Below are positions 17,742 to 26,266 of a DNA stretch of 64,000 nucleotides, one piece after another (positions within the stretch are counted from its first letter, which is position 1; every line of letters begins with the position of its first letter). The notes beneath the pieces are model-generated. The model did no database searches, was not told the DNA's origin, and saw nothing but the letters and a program-made list of their open reading frames with translations. The position numbers and the translations under genes were made by a program. This DNA comes from Deltaproteobacteria bacterium (GTDB taxonomy: Bacteria > Myxococcota_A > Polyangia > Polyangiales > Ga0077539): contig JADJAE010000009.1 in the NCBI GenBank assembly GCA_016704445.1, positions 169,347 to 233,346 on the forward strand. Direction: 5' to 3'.

Positions 17742-18125
17742 GTGCTGGTCATTCGCCAGGCGCAGATGGACGCCCTCGCCCGTTCGGCGATGGAGCCCTT
17801 CGTGGAGAACGTCATCGGGCACCTCCGCCGGGTGTGGCCGGAGGAGTGCGCGGCGATGGGCGAGGAGGGCCTCGAGGCCTTCGTCGCCCGCGGCATGGCG
17901 AAGTGCGAGCGCTACGAGATCGATACGGAGTACGACGTCGGGCGCTTCTGCGACCTGATGCTGCTCCTCACGCTGGACTTCGATGAGGACCCGAACATCC
18001 CGTGGGCGCAGGACATCCTGACGTCACCGGGCTTCGACGGGCGGGTGAAGGTCGATCAGCTGATGGAGCGCACCGAGACGCTCTGCCAGGACATGATCGA
18101 CGCGATCGACGCGATCGAGGAGTAG
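17742..18125 (+). CDS. Small VgrG-linked protein, possible chaperone/adaptor
   Basis: 127 residues, acidic and helical, starting at GTG 17742, 12 bases after the vgrG stop. The pattern is LVIRQAQMDALARSAM ... GHLRRVWPEECAAMGEEGL ... YDVGRFCDLMLLL ... PWAQDIL. From memory, short proteins of this style follow vgrG genes in Sorangium-like and other myxobacterial genomes, but I know of no assigned function. Position and size suggest a loading chaperone or adaptor for the next gene's product; that is inference. It has no signal peptide or membrane segment. Confidence 0.7.
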   Translation: MLVIRQAQMDALARSAMEPFVENVIGHLRRVWPEECAAMGEEGLEAFVARGMAKCERYEIDTEYDVGRFCDLMLLLTLDFDEDPNIPWAQDILTSPGFDGRVKVDQLMERTETLCQDMIDAIDAIEE

Positions 18126-18136
18126 GAGCGTCCGCG

Positions 18137-19750
18137 ATGGGTCTGTACGATTATCTCTTCGGTCCCTCCACGCCGCCTCCGCCGACGGCGGCGCAGCGGG
18201 CCGCGGCGCAGCGGGCGGCGGCGCAGCGGGCGAGGGCGCAGCGCGACGCGCAGGCGAGGCTCTGCCAGAGCCCGACCCAGCGCACGGGCACCCTGCCGTG
18301 CGGGCTGCCCATCAAGACCAACCCCTGCGACCTCAAGGACCTCAAGATCACCGAGCGCAAGAACGGCTCCGGTGACGCTCCGTGGGTGGGGACCCATCCC
18401 GAGCCCGAGGAGCGCCAGCTCCCGAAGGCGTTCATCCTCACCAGCAGGGGTACCCCCAACGCGGACCCCTATGTCACCGGGACGATCATCGAAGTGACGG
18501 CGGGGGGGCCGGCGGACTTCCGAAAGACCTCCATCGATATCCTCATCGAGGAGGACTATCAGTTCTGCGCGCAGGAGACGCACCCGCACCTTGTGGTGAT
18601 CGACCCGCTCGGTCGAAACACCACCCTGCGGGGCGGCAAGAAGCACTCGATCCAGGTGTTCCGCAAGTCACGCGGCACCGACGAGAGCAAGCTGCGCAGC
18701 TTCATCGACATCTGGCCCGTGCGCTGGGGCTTCCAGGACTACCGCATCAGCGCGTGGGTCTGCGGCGTTCGCAAGGGCGGCCCCGCCGTGCGCTCGCAGC
18801 ACACCGCCATCCGCGTCTTCCCCGCCGACCAGTGGGAGCTCGAGCTCGTCGCGCCGTCGCTCTTCAGCGCGTCGATCAAGCGCGGCACCAACTCGTGGGA
18901 TCCCAACAACCGGACCTCGGAGACGACCGCGACGGCGGCCGTCAACGGCCGGAGGGGCACCGGCACCGCCAAGGGCGTGTGGGAGACGGACCAAAAAGGG
19001 ACCACCTTCACAGGCAGCCTCGAGCGCTCCAAGGACGACCCGAACGCCATCGAGACCCGCTTCAAGCTCGAGATGAAGCGCAATGGCCAGAAGGTCATGG
19101 GCCTCGACTGGATCCTCACCGCCATCAACGCCCTCAAGAACATCGAGGCGACGGTCAAGTCGATCGGTGACGCGATCAAGAAGTTCAAGCCCAAGGTCGG
19201 CTGGGATTTCAGCTTCGGCGTCGAGGTGCTCACCGGGACGCTCAAGGCCACCTGGGGTTTCAAGGAGTGGCTCGATCGGCGGGTGTTCTTCGCCTACTCG
19301 GTCTCGCTGAAGCTCGTGCTCTTGAAGGTGTCCTTCAGCGTGGCCTTCGGGGTCGACCTCACCATCGAGGGCTACGGCTTCATCGCCAACATCGAGGGCA
19401 AGATCGAAGGCAGCCTCACGGTCTCGGCGGACGTCGAGCGGAAGTCGCCCGGCGATCGGGAGTGGAAGCTCACCCGCTTCACCAGCGACGTGCCCGCGTC
19501 GCTCACGGCGAAGGGCATGGCGATCCACGATCGCGTGCTCTCGCTCACGGCCGCCGCGGAGTCTGGCTTCGAGGCCGATGGGAAGGTCGGCTTCGATGCG
19601 CAGGGCTTCGGGGTCTTCGTCGACTCGATCGACTTCAAGGGCATCGTGCTCAAGGGCCGCGCGGTGGTCATCTCGCTCTTCGACGTCGACGTCGACTACA
19701 AGGTCATGCAGAAGCGCAAGGTCGGCGGTCCGCTGCGGTTTCCGGGCTGA
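18137..19750 (+). CDS. Unknown 537-residue protein in the vgrG operon, candidate T6SS cargo
   Basis: ATG 18137 follows GGAG by 8 bases and sits 11 bases after the preceding stop. The N-terminus is MGLYDYLFG, then a low-complexity AAQRAAAQRAAAQRARAQR stretch. Next come a Cys-containing segment, a mixed region with many charged turns, and a C-terminal half of alternating strand-like segments (SVSLKLVLLKVSFSVAFGV, YGFIANIEGKIEGSLTVSA) resembling a beta-barrel or beta-sandwich. No enzyme motif is recognised. Its place between vgrG, an adaptor-like gene and another small unknown suggests a secreted effector or structural partner. Confidence 0.65.
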   Translation: MGLYDYLFGPSTPPPPTAAQRAAAQRAAAQRARAQRDAQARLCQSPTQRTGTLPCGLPIKTNPCDLKDLKITERKNGSGDAPWVGTHPEPEERQLPKAFILTSRGTPNADPYVTGTIIEVTAGGPADFRKTSIDILIEEDYQFCAQETHPHLVVIDPLGRNTTLRGGKKHSIQVFRKSRGTDESKLRSFIDIWPVRWGFQDYRISAWVCGVRKGGPAVRSQHTAIRVFPADQWELELVAPSLFSASIKRGTNSWDPNNRTSETTATAAVNGRRGTGTAKGVWETDQKGTTFTGSLERSKDDPNAIETRFKLEMKRNGQKVMGLDWILTAINALKNIEATVKSIGDAIKKFKPKVGWDFSFGVEVLTGTLKATWGFKEWLDRRVFFAYSVSLKLVLLKVSFSVAFGVDLTIEGYGFIANIEGKIEGSLTVSADVERKSPGDREWKLTRFTSDVPASLTAKGMAIHDRVLSLTAAAESGFEADGKVGFDAQGFGVFVDSIDFKGIVLKGRAVVISLFDVDVDYKVMQKRKVGGPLRFPG

Positions 19751-19762
19751 GGGGGCGAACGA

Positions 19763-20563
19763 GTGGCATCCACGGCCCTGTTGCTGGACATCACCCTCGA
19801 AGGCTGCGACGCGGAGCTGTACGTCAACGACATCCCTGTCGGACGCATCCTCGCCGCGGCGGGCGGCGGGATTCACCAGGTCGATCACCTCCTCGTCCGC
19901 GGAGCGAACACCTTCGAGGTGTTGCTGAACCCGGGGTCGACCCCTTCCGTGGCTCGTACCGAGAAGCGCATGCTCCCGGGTGACGGCGTCGCGGTCGAGG
20001 TGACCGCGGCGCGCTGTCCGCCGGGGACCTCCCCGGGCGAGGTGGGCACCACGCGCCTCTTCCGCTTCGGCGAGCGCCTGCCGGGCGGTCCGGTCGAGTT
20101 TCCGCGCAGCGTGAAGACCACCTTCGAGGTCGATCCGCCCAACGCCGCCTGGGCCTGGGAGCGAGCCGACGTCCTCCTGCTCGACCCCGCCCTGCTCCGC
20201 GAGGCGACGCAGTACGTCCAGTCGCTCCACGGCTCGCTGGCGCGCAAGAGCTTCCCCGGGTTCTGGGCCCACAACGAGATCGCGCATCGCGAGGTGGCCG
20301 CGGCGTACGACGTTCCGCTCGCGGAGCGGCAGGCTGCTGCCGAGGCTGCGATGGCGCGACGCTTCGCCGACCCGGCCTTCGCGATGGCGCCGCTGGTGGC
20401 CGAGCAGTTCGACTACCGACTGGTCGCCAACGGTCGGCTGCTGGAGTGCATCGCGAAGGACTGGGGCGCGGTGGTTCGCACCGAGCCCGACTCCGAGGGC
20501 AAGGTGATGCGCTTCCCCATCATGGTGGGGCGCATCGACGGCAGCCTGCGCGGGCTGCGCTAG
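19763..20563 (+). CDS. Unknown 266-residue protein closing the vgrG operon
   Basis: Starts at GTG 19763, 12 bases after the previous stop. The N-terminal half looks all-beta (TALLLDITLEGCDAELYVND, then VDHLLVRGANTFEVLLNPG). The C-terminal half is helical with an aromatic patch (SFPGFWAHNEIAHREVAAAYD) and ends GRIDGSLRGLR. There is no signal peptide. It could be an immunity protein for the upstream cargo candidate or a second adaptor; neither can be shown from sequence. Its TAG stop overlaps the stop of the convergent FHA gene within the palindrome CTAG (20560-20563). Confidence 0.65.
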   Translation: MASTALLLDITLEGCDAELYVNDIPVGRILAAAGGGIHQVDHLLVRGANTFEVLLNPGSTPSVARTEKRMLPGDGVAVEVTAARCPPGTSPGEVGTTRLFRFGERLPGGPVEFPRSVKTTFEVDPPNAAWAWERADVLLLDPALLREATQYVQSLHGSLARKSFPGFWAHNEIAHREVAAAYDVPLAERQAAAEAAMARRFADPAFAMAPLVAEQFDYRLVANGRLLECIAKDWGAVVRTEPDSEGKVMRFPIMVGRIDGSLRGLR

Positions 20564-21465
20564 GCGTTCTGCAGGCTCAGCTCGATGGGCGTCGCGGTGA
20601 CGACCCCATCGGAGGAGCGGGCGTAGCGGGTCATCACCCGGGGGTCGGCCGACTCGGCGAGGATGCAGGTGAGCGGACCGAAGAACGCGGCGCTCTCCTC
20701 GGGGGTGAGGCGGGCGAGGTGCTCGGCGAGCCTGGCGGGGTCCCAGTAGCGCAGCGAGCTGAGGCGCGCCTGCTCGTCCCAGGTCACCATCGAGATGAGG
20801 TGCTGGTAGACCTCGATGAAGGACTGCGGGCTCACGAGGAAGATCGCGTGGCCGCGGCCCCAGGTCTCCTCGAAGACGTCCGCGAGGCCCCCCGTGGCGG
20901 GGGTGAGCGACACCAGGAAGGGCGCGGTCTCCCCGAGGTCGTCGGGCTCGCGCGTCTCGTCGAAGGCGCAGAACTCCTCGCCGATGCGGTTGACGAGGGT
21001 GATCAGGTCGGGCTCTCGGGCGCAGTCGATGACGGCGAAGTAGTTGCCCTCCTCGCTGTGCAGCGCCCACCGGGCGCAGTCGTGCGGCGCGCTCTGCATC
21101 CCGCGCACGAGGTCCTCCGCGGTGATCTCGCCGGTGGTGCTCACGGCGCTCGCGGGGGCTTCGAGCGCGTGGTCGGTGAGGGCCACCTCGAACATCGTCT
21201 GCCCGGCGGTGATGCGGTCGCCGGTCGAGAGCGTCGCGTCGGCGACGGGCGCGTTGTTCACGAAGGTGCCGTTGTGCGACTGCAGGTCCCGCACGCGCGC
21301 GCCCTGCTCGTCGCAGTAGAGGGCGAAGTGGACGTCCGAGAGGTACACGTCCTGGAGCACCACGTCGGACTGCGCGGCCCGGCCGAAGGTGCGCGGCGTC
21401 CCTGCGGTGACCTGCACCGAGTGGCCCGCGTGGGTTCCGTTGAGGATCGTCAGGTTGAGGATCAT
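20560..21465 (-). CDS. FHA domain-DUF4123 fusion, T6SS adaptor-like
   Basis: 301 residues. Residues 1-100 form an FHA phosphothreonine-binding domain (PRTFGRAAQSDVVLQD, SDVHF, LQSHNGTFVNN). Residues about 135-300 form a DUF4123 domain (YFAVIDCAREPDLITLV, ETWGRGHAIFLVSP, LRYWDPARLAEHL). DUF4123 proteins (Tap/TEC) load effectors onto VgrG, and FHA proteins link T6SS to Thr phosphorylation. Joining both in one chain suggests phosphorylation-dependent cargo loading. It is the third gene of the minus-strand set PAAR - DUF4123 - FHA-DUF4123 facing the vgrG operon. Confidence 0.85.
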   Translation of the reverse strand: MILNLTILNGTHAGHSVQVTAGTPRTFGRAAQSDVVLQDVYLSDVHFALYCDEQGARVRDLQSHNGTFVNNAPVADATLSTGDRITAGQTMFEVALTDHALEAPASAVSTTGEITAEDLVRGMQSAPHDCARWALHSEEGNYFAVIDCAREPDLITLVNRIGEEFCAFDETREPDDLGETAPFLVSLTPATGGLADVFEETWGRGHAIFLVSPQSFIEVYQHLISMVTWDEQARLSSLRYWDPARLAEHLARLTPEESAAFFGPLTCILAESADPRVMTRYARSSDGVVTATPIELSLQNA

Positions 21466-21517
21466 GGAGCGCCTTCAGAGAGGGGACGGAGAGGGGGATG
21501 GGAGGGCGTAGGAGCCC

Positions 21518-22078
21518 TCAGCGTTCGGGCGGTGCCTCGGGCAGCGGCTCGGTGTCGCACCGCACGCCGTCGTCGCCGCGGGTGAAGCGCAGCAGGGTCT
21601 CGCCGTGAGGGCCTTCGGTGACCCACCACGAGATCGGACCCATGAACGCGGCGAGCTCGTCGGGGGTGCAGGTGGGGAGGTAGCCCCGGAGCACGCGTGG
21701 GTCGTAGAAGCGGAAGAGGAGCCGCTTGCCGTCCTCGGACTGCACCTTCAAGAAGCGCCGGAGGTGCCGCCGGACGGAGAAGAAGTCCTCCGTCGTGAAG
21801 AGGAAGGTGCCCCAGCTATCGCCCCAGCCCAGCTCCAGGATGGCGTCGAGGAAGGGCGCGTCGGGCGGGACCTCGACGAGGTAGGGCGCCACGTCCGAGA
21901 GTCCTTCGCCCTGCCAGCCTTCGTAGAGTGAGCGGTGGGTCAAGCCCGACTGAAGGATCGTAGGGAGCACCATGTCGTGTCGCGCGGCGTCGAGGAGCGC
22001 GAACATCGGCGCCTGGTGCTGCGCGAGCACCCAGCGGACATGCTCGATGCGGTCGGTGAAGTCGGGGCGCTCGGACAC
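21518..22078 (-). CDS. DUF4123 T6SS adaptor (Tap/TEC-like)
   Basis: 186 residues from GTG 22078. The DUF4123 signature is clear: MFALLDAARHDMVLPTIL at the start, LGWGDSWGTFLF, FFSVRRHLRRFLKVQSEDGK, LLFRFYDPRVLRGYLP and a C-terminal FTRGDDGVRCD. The frame stays open to 22186, but an upstream start would overlap the PAAR gene by 60 bases and add a non-conserved leader, so 22078 is preferred; no good Shine-Dalgarno supports either. Family members bind VgrG and the effector. It is paralogous in its core to the FHA-DUF4123 protein downstream. Confidence 0.8.
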   Translation of the reverse strand: MSERPDFTDRIEHVRWVLAQHQAPMFALLDAARHDMVLPTILQSGLTHRSLYEGWQGEGLSDVAPYLVEVPPDAPFLDAILELGWGDSWGTFLFTTEDFFSVRRHLRRFLKVQSEDGKRLLFRFYDPRVLRGYLPTCTPDELAAFMGPISWWVTEGPHGETLLRFTRGDDGVRCDTEPLPEAPPER

Positions 22079-22124
22079 GGTGGGCGGTAGGGCGTTGCGG
22101 GTGGAGGAGTTAAGGGGGAGCGCG

Positions 22125-22517
22125 TCAGTGGGCGGTGTTGCGCATGCGGGCGCGAGCTCGCTCGCACTCCTCGCAGAAGGGGACACCGGAGCGCGCGGCG
22201 GCGCGGAGCACGGCGCCCTGGGAGACCGATCCGATGAGCACCGTGGGCTCTCCCTGGACGATCACCCCGCCGTGGCTGGTGGGGTCGCCGAGGCGGGCCG
22301 CGTGCTTGTTACCGATGAGCACCGTGGGCTCGCCCATCTTGATGCTGTCGGGGGGCGCGTTGCACTGGGCGTTGTCTCCCACGCGCGCCGCGGGCTTGTT
22401 GCCGATGAGCACCGTGGGCTCGCAGCCGGGCAGGATGGGCCCGCCCACGTGGGGGACGGGGCCGGGCTCGACCTTCGGGCAGACGTGGTTGTCACCAAGG
22501 CGGGCGGCTGGGGGCAT
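22125..22517 (-). CDS. PAAR-repeat T6SS spike tip protein
   Basis: 130 residues with three PAAR-type repeats built on EPTVLIGNKxAARxGD, starting MPPAARLGDNHVCP. PAAR proteins cap the VgrG trimer with a zinc-bound cone. The C-terminal 35 residues add an FCEECERARAR motif, whose Cys pair could bind metal or dock cargo. No enzymatic extension is present, so this is a plain tip. It is the first gene of the minus-strand adaptor set and lies about 2 kb from the vgrG operon end. Confidence 0.88.
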   Translation of the reverse strand: MPPAARLGDNHVCPKVEPGPVPHVGGPILPGCEPTVLIGNKPAARVGDNAQCNAPPDSIKMGEPTVLIGNKHAARLGDPTSHGGVIVQGEPTVLIGSVSQGAVLRAAARSGVPFCEECERARARMRNTAH

Positions 22518-22655
22518 CGATCACCTTCGGTTGGAGTGGCGCGATGCCACCACACGGCGTGGGCCCGCGTCAATGCGATGACCTCGCGGCAGCCCACCGA
22601 TACCATCGTTCGCAGCAGCGCTCCCCCCTCCCAACCGAGGCCTTCGCTCACGCCG

Positions 22656-23798
22656 ATGACGACGAGAGAACTCCCCCGCCGCGCCCGCTTCGCCATCACG
22701 GCCGCCTGCGCGCTCGCCCTCTCTCCGCTGCTCCCCCGCGCGCTCGTGGGCCGGGACGCCGACGCCCTCTTCGACGGCGGTGCCTCCGCGCAGGACGCGC
22801 TCGCCCGCACCGTCGCCGACTACGTCGCCCGCGACACCCGCGCCGGATCATTCCACACGGGATCGACCCGCTTCGACGGCGAGTGGGCGCTCGTCACCTC
22901 GCAGATGGCCGCGCTCGGCCTCTCGCAGGTGATCCTCGCGCACCCCGAGCTGCGCGCCCGCTACCTCCCCCCGCTGCGCGCCGCGGTCGACCATCTCCTC
23001 CGCCCGGAGACCTTCGCCTTCGGCACCCAGGCGTGGGGCGCTCCTGCCCTCGACAGCCTCGACCAGGACCGCGGCCACGCCTACCTGGGCTACGTCGCGC
23101 TGGCGATGGGGGCGCTGCGCGAGGTCGATCCTGGCACCCGACACGCCGCCCTCCACGACCGCATCGTCGAGGCGCTCGCCCGCCGCCTCGAAGGCTCCCC
23201 CGTGGGAGTGATCGAGACCTACCCCGGCGAGGCCTACCCCTGCGACCTCGCGACCGTGGTCGGTGCCATCGGCCAGCACGCGCGGCTCACGGGCTCCGAT
23301 CGTCGGGCGCTGATCGCTCGCATGGCCGCGGTCTACCGCACCCGCTGGACCGACCCCTCCTCGGGCTACCTGGTGCAGACGGTGGTGCCCGAGACGGGGG
23401 CGTGGGCCTCGCCGCCGCGAGGATCGGGGACCGCCCTCTCGGCGTACTTCCTCTCCTTCGCCGATGCGTCGCTCGCCCGAGAGCTGGGCCAGGCCGTCGC
23501 CCGAAGCGGGACGCGCTCCCTCGCGGGCTTCGGCGCGGTGGCGGAGTACCCACGCGGAACCGCGGGGCAGGGCGACATCGACTCTGGCCCCGTGGTGCTC
23601 GGGGTGTCGGTGTCCGCGACCGGCTTCGCCCTGTCGTCCGCTCGGCAGCTCCGTGACCGCGAGCGCTTCCGGGCCCTCTACCGCACGGCGTCGCTCTTCG
23701 GTGTTCCGGTCTCTCGCGGCGCGGGTCAGGCCTTCGTCGCCGGTGGACCGATCGGGAACTCCATCCTCCTGGCGATGCTCACCGCGAGGACGCCGTGA
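22656..23798 (+). CDS. Exported protein with probable alpha/alpha-toroid fold, unknown function
   Basis: 380 residues from ATG 22656. The N-terminus (RELPRRARFAITAACALALSPLLP) is a signal peptide or anchor with paired arginines. The mature part is helical with repeated motifs such as DGEWALVTSQMAALGLSQVIL, DRGHAYLGYVALAMGALRE and GEAYPCDLATVVGAIGQHARL. This resembles six-hairpin or linalool-dehydratase-like alpha/alpha barrels. The catalytic class is not identifiable. The small membrane protein downstream overlaps its stop by 4 bases. Confidence 0.75.
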   Translation: MTTRELPRRARFAITAACALALSPLLPRALVGRDADALFDGGASAQDALARTVADYVARDTRAGSFHTGSTRFDGEWALVTSQMAALGLSQVILAHPELRARYLPPLRAAVDHLLRPETFAFGTQAWGAPALDSLDQDRGHAYLGYVALAMGALREVDPGTRHAALHDRIVEALARRLEGSPVGVIETYPGEAYPCDLATVVGAIGQHARLTGSDRRALIARMAAVYRTRWTDPSSGYLVQTVVPETGAWASPPRGSGTALSAYFLSFADASLARELGQAVARSGTRSLAGFGAVAEYPRGTAGQGDIDSGPVVLGVSVSATGFALSSARQLRDRERFRALYRTASLFGVPVSRGAGQAFVAGGPIGNSILLAMLTARTP

Positions 23799-24097
23799 GC
23801 CGTTGGAAGAAGCGCGTCGCCGCGTCGGTGCTGGCGCTGTTCGTCTACGAGGCGCTGGTGCTCGCGCTCGATCGCCTGGGGCTCATCGAGCGGCTGCTCT
23901 CCCCGTCCGGCGCGGGCGTGGCGGTGGCGCTCGTCGCCGCGCTGGGAATGTACGCGCTGCGGCTCGCGCTGATCTTCGTCGCGCCCGGCGCGCTCGTCGG
24001 GTGGGCGCTGTGCGCGGCCATCGAGGCGCGTCGCGGCCGGCGGGGTGACGCGGTCAGCGACCGCCGGCGAGGAGGAAGGCCGAGGCCCCGACGCTGA
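23795..24097 (+). CDS. Small inner-membrane protein
   Basis: 100 residues starting at a GTG that overlaps the preceding TGA (GTGA), so translation is probably coupled. Two hydrophobic helices (about 10-28 and 42-75) are followed by a basic Arg-rich tail. The tail overlaps the convergent pseudokinase gene by 44 bases. It is unrecognised and may assist the exported protein encoded upstream. Confidence 0.6.
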   Translation: MSRWKKRVAASVLALFVYEALVLALDRLGLIERLLSPSGAGVAVALVAALGMYALRLALIFVAPGALVGWALCAAIEARRGRRGDAVSDRRRGGRPRPRR

Positions 24098-26231
24098 CGA
24101 TGAGCAGGACGCCGATGGCGATCATGATCCACGCGGGCTGACCGGCGATGGTGCGGGCCGGGGGCTGCGTGGGCAGCGACTCGGAGGTGCGCGCCGGGGC
24201 GCCCATGGCGAAGGCCGTGTGCATGGGCGGCAGCGGCTGCGGGCCGGGCATCGACGGGTGCAGCGGGGGCATGGCGTTCGGGGCGGCGCCGTAGGACGGA
24301 TAGGCCCCGGCCATCAGGGCCTCGATGGGCACGGCCATGGTCGGCTCGACGGGCGGCTGGGACGGCGGCGAGGAGGGCGCCGCGTTGGCGAAGGGATCTC
24401 CCGCGAAGGGATCTCCCGCGAAGGAGTCCCTCGCGAAGGGGTCGCCCGAGGCGTCGGCAGGGTTCGCCAGGGGAGAGATGAACCCGGTGGGCGCGATGGT
24501 CGCCGGACGCACCCGCTGCATCTGGTTGGTGGCGCGCAGGTCGGTCTCGTCGCGCTTCGGGGTGACGGGGTTGAAGCCCCGGCCGCGAACCGGGGCCTTG
24601 AGTGTCGCCATGGCCTCTGGGGGAGGGCGCCGTTGGGCCTGGAGTTCGAGCTGCGCGAAGGCTTCCGCGGTGTCGATCGCTCGGGTGGTGTTGCTCGGGT
24701 CGGAGCGGCCGCCGTCCTCGTAGGAGTGCGGCGGAGGCGGAGGCTCGGTGCCTCCCCCGAGGCCTTGGGACATCACCTGCGTCCCGAGCGCCGGGTCGAG
24801 GTCGGAGTCCCCCTCGAAGGACTCGCCGAAGAGCGACGCCGCCCCGCCGTGAGGCAGCCCGAGCTGGCCGTATGCGCTGGGGTCGAGCGAGGAGAGGTCG
24901 AGCGCCATCGTGCTGTCCTGCCGGACCTGCGCGTCGGGCGTCGATCGCACGAAGGCTCCGTGCCGGGCGAGATCGATCATCTCCGTCGACTCGCTCACCG
25001 GTCGGGCAGCGTGCATCGCGGGCATCGGCACGGTGACCGCGGGCATCGGCACGGTGGCCGCGGGGCTTACCGGCGGCGTAAACGGCGGAGGGGTCGGTCG
25101 CGCGGCGGCGAAGTCGGGCATCGACGGCCGAGGGGGCGTCGGGTCGGGCCTCGACGGTCGAGAGGGCGCCGGGCCGGGCTGCGAGGCGCGCGGGGCGGGC
25201 GCTGGCTCCTGGCGACGCTCGGCGGCCTGCCAGCCGTCGATGACGGTGGCGGATCGTGCGCCGCCGCCGGGGGCCGAGCGCACCAGCGAGGACGCGTCGC
25301 CCAGGCTGGTCGGGACCGGCGGCTCGGCCTCGTTGCCCGCGGTGGGCTGCCACTCCCCGGCGGCCTGCCAGGCGTCGCGCAGGGCCCGCTGAAAGCGCTG
25401 CACCGAAGGGGTTCGCTCCTTCGGGGACTGCTTCATCGCCGCGGCGATGACCTCCCACACCCCCCTCGGGACGTCTTCGCGCAGTGTCACAAGTCGGTCG
25501 AGGGCCTGCGCCCGGCTCTCCTTGATGTACTGCCACCACGTCTCGCGGCCCTCCGCGCGAGGCATCGCGGAGAGCGAGAGCATCTCCACAAGGATCACCG
25601 CGAGGGCGAAGACATCCGCGGTGGGCGGCTCGTTCCATCGGCCGCCGTGCTGCTCGGGGGCCTGATACTCCCACCACGCGCCGATGGATCCAGCGCTCGC
25701 ACCCGGGGAGAAGGGCGCGAGCCCGAAGTCGCCGACCTTCACGTGGTGCTGCCCCGGGCTCACCCGTCGCAGCAGGATGCTCCTGGGCGTGAGGGCCCGG
25801 TGCACCACCGGCTGCGGCGCGACGGCGTGCGCGAACTGCACCGCGTTGCAGGCCTTGTCGAAGATGCGCTGCACCACGGTGACGCCCGGCCGCGTGCCCG
25901 CCTGCCGATGGCCTCCGAGCCAGTTGGCGAGCGACCGGCCCTCCAGCCGCTCGGTGACCATGTAGAGCCTGCCGTCGGCCTCGCCCCCGGCGAGCACCCC
26001 GAGGATGCCCGGGTTGCTCACCGGCCGGAGCCTCGTGATGAGCCCGTCGAAGGCCTCGCGCGTCGCGGCCCCGCTGGGGCTCGGCGCGCACAGGAACTCC
26101 ACCTGCGCGGGCGAGTCGGGGCGCTGAAGGTCGTGGGCGCTCCAGCACTCCCCGAGGCCGACGTCCGCGAGGGGCGCGTCGAGCTCGAAGCGTTGTGCGA
26201 TGCGCTGTCCTCGGCTGGCGGTGTCGTCCAC
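24054..26231 (-). CDS. Tail-anchored Ser/Thr pseudokinase
   Basis: 725 residues. The first 290 have the order of a Hanks-type kinase: a lobe with TERLEGRSLANWL, then VVHRALTPRSILL (near residue 142), VGDFGL (near 167), WWEYQAPEQHGGRW and ADVFALAVILVEML. The catalytic loop is HRA rather than HRD, its Asn is Ile, and the ATP-binding Lys of subdomain II is not evident (QVEFLCAPS), so phosphotransfer is unlikely. A long Pro/Ala/Ser-rich region with GDPFA repeats (near 24370-24450) follows. It ends in a single membrane helix (PAWIMIAIGVLLIVSV...) and a few residues, so it is probably membrane-attached by its tail. A scaffold or signalling-sink role is inferred. Confidence 0.85.
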   Translation of the reverse strand: MDDTASRGQRIAQRFELDAPLADVGLGECWSAHDLQRPDSPAQVEFLCAPSPSGAATREAFDGLITRLRPVSNPGILGVLAGGEADGRLYMVTERLEGRSLANWLGGHRQAGTRPGVTVVQRIFDKACNAVQFAHAVAPQPVVHRALTPRSILLRRVSPGQHHVKVGDFGLAPFSPGASAGSIGAWWEYQAPEQHGGRWNEPPTADVFALAVILVEMLSLSAMPRAEGRETWWQYIKESRAQALDRLVTLREDVPRGVWEVIAAAMKQSPKERTPSVQRFQRALRDAWQAAGEWQPTAGNEAEPPVPTSLGDASSLVRSAPGGGARSATVIDGWQAAERRQEPAPAPRASQPGPAPSRPSRPDPTPPRPSMPDFAAARPTPPPFTPPVSPAATVPMPAVTVPMPAMHAARPVSESTEMIDLARHGAFVRSTPDAQVRQDSTMALDLSSLDPSAYGQLGLPHGGAASLFGESFEGDSDLDPALGTQVMSQGLGGGTEPPPPPHSYEDGGRSDPSNTTRAIDTAEAFAQLELQAQRRPPPEAMATLKAPVRGRGFNPVTPKRDETDLRATNQMQRVRPATIAPTGFISPLANPADASGDPFARDSFAGDPFAGDPFANAAPSSPPSQPPVEPTMAVPIEALMAGAYPSYGAAPNAMPPLHPSMPGPQPLPPMHTAFAMGAPARTSESLPTQPPARTIAGQPAWIMIAIGVLLIVSVGASAFLLAGGR

Positions 26232-26266
26232 CCTGCGGGTGCTCCTCGATGGGAAGGCGTGAGGTT

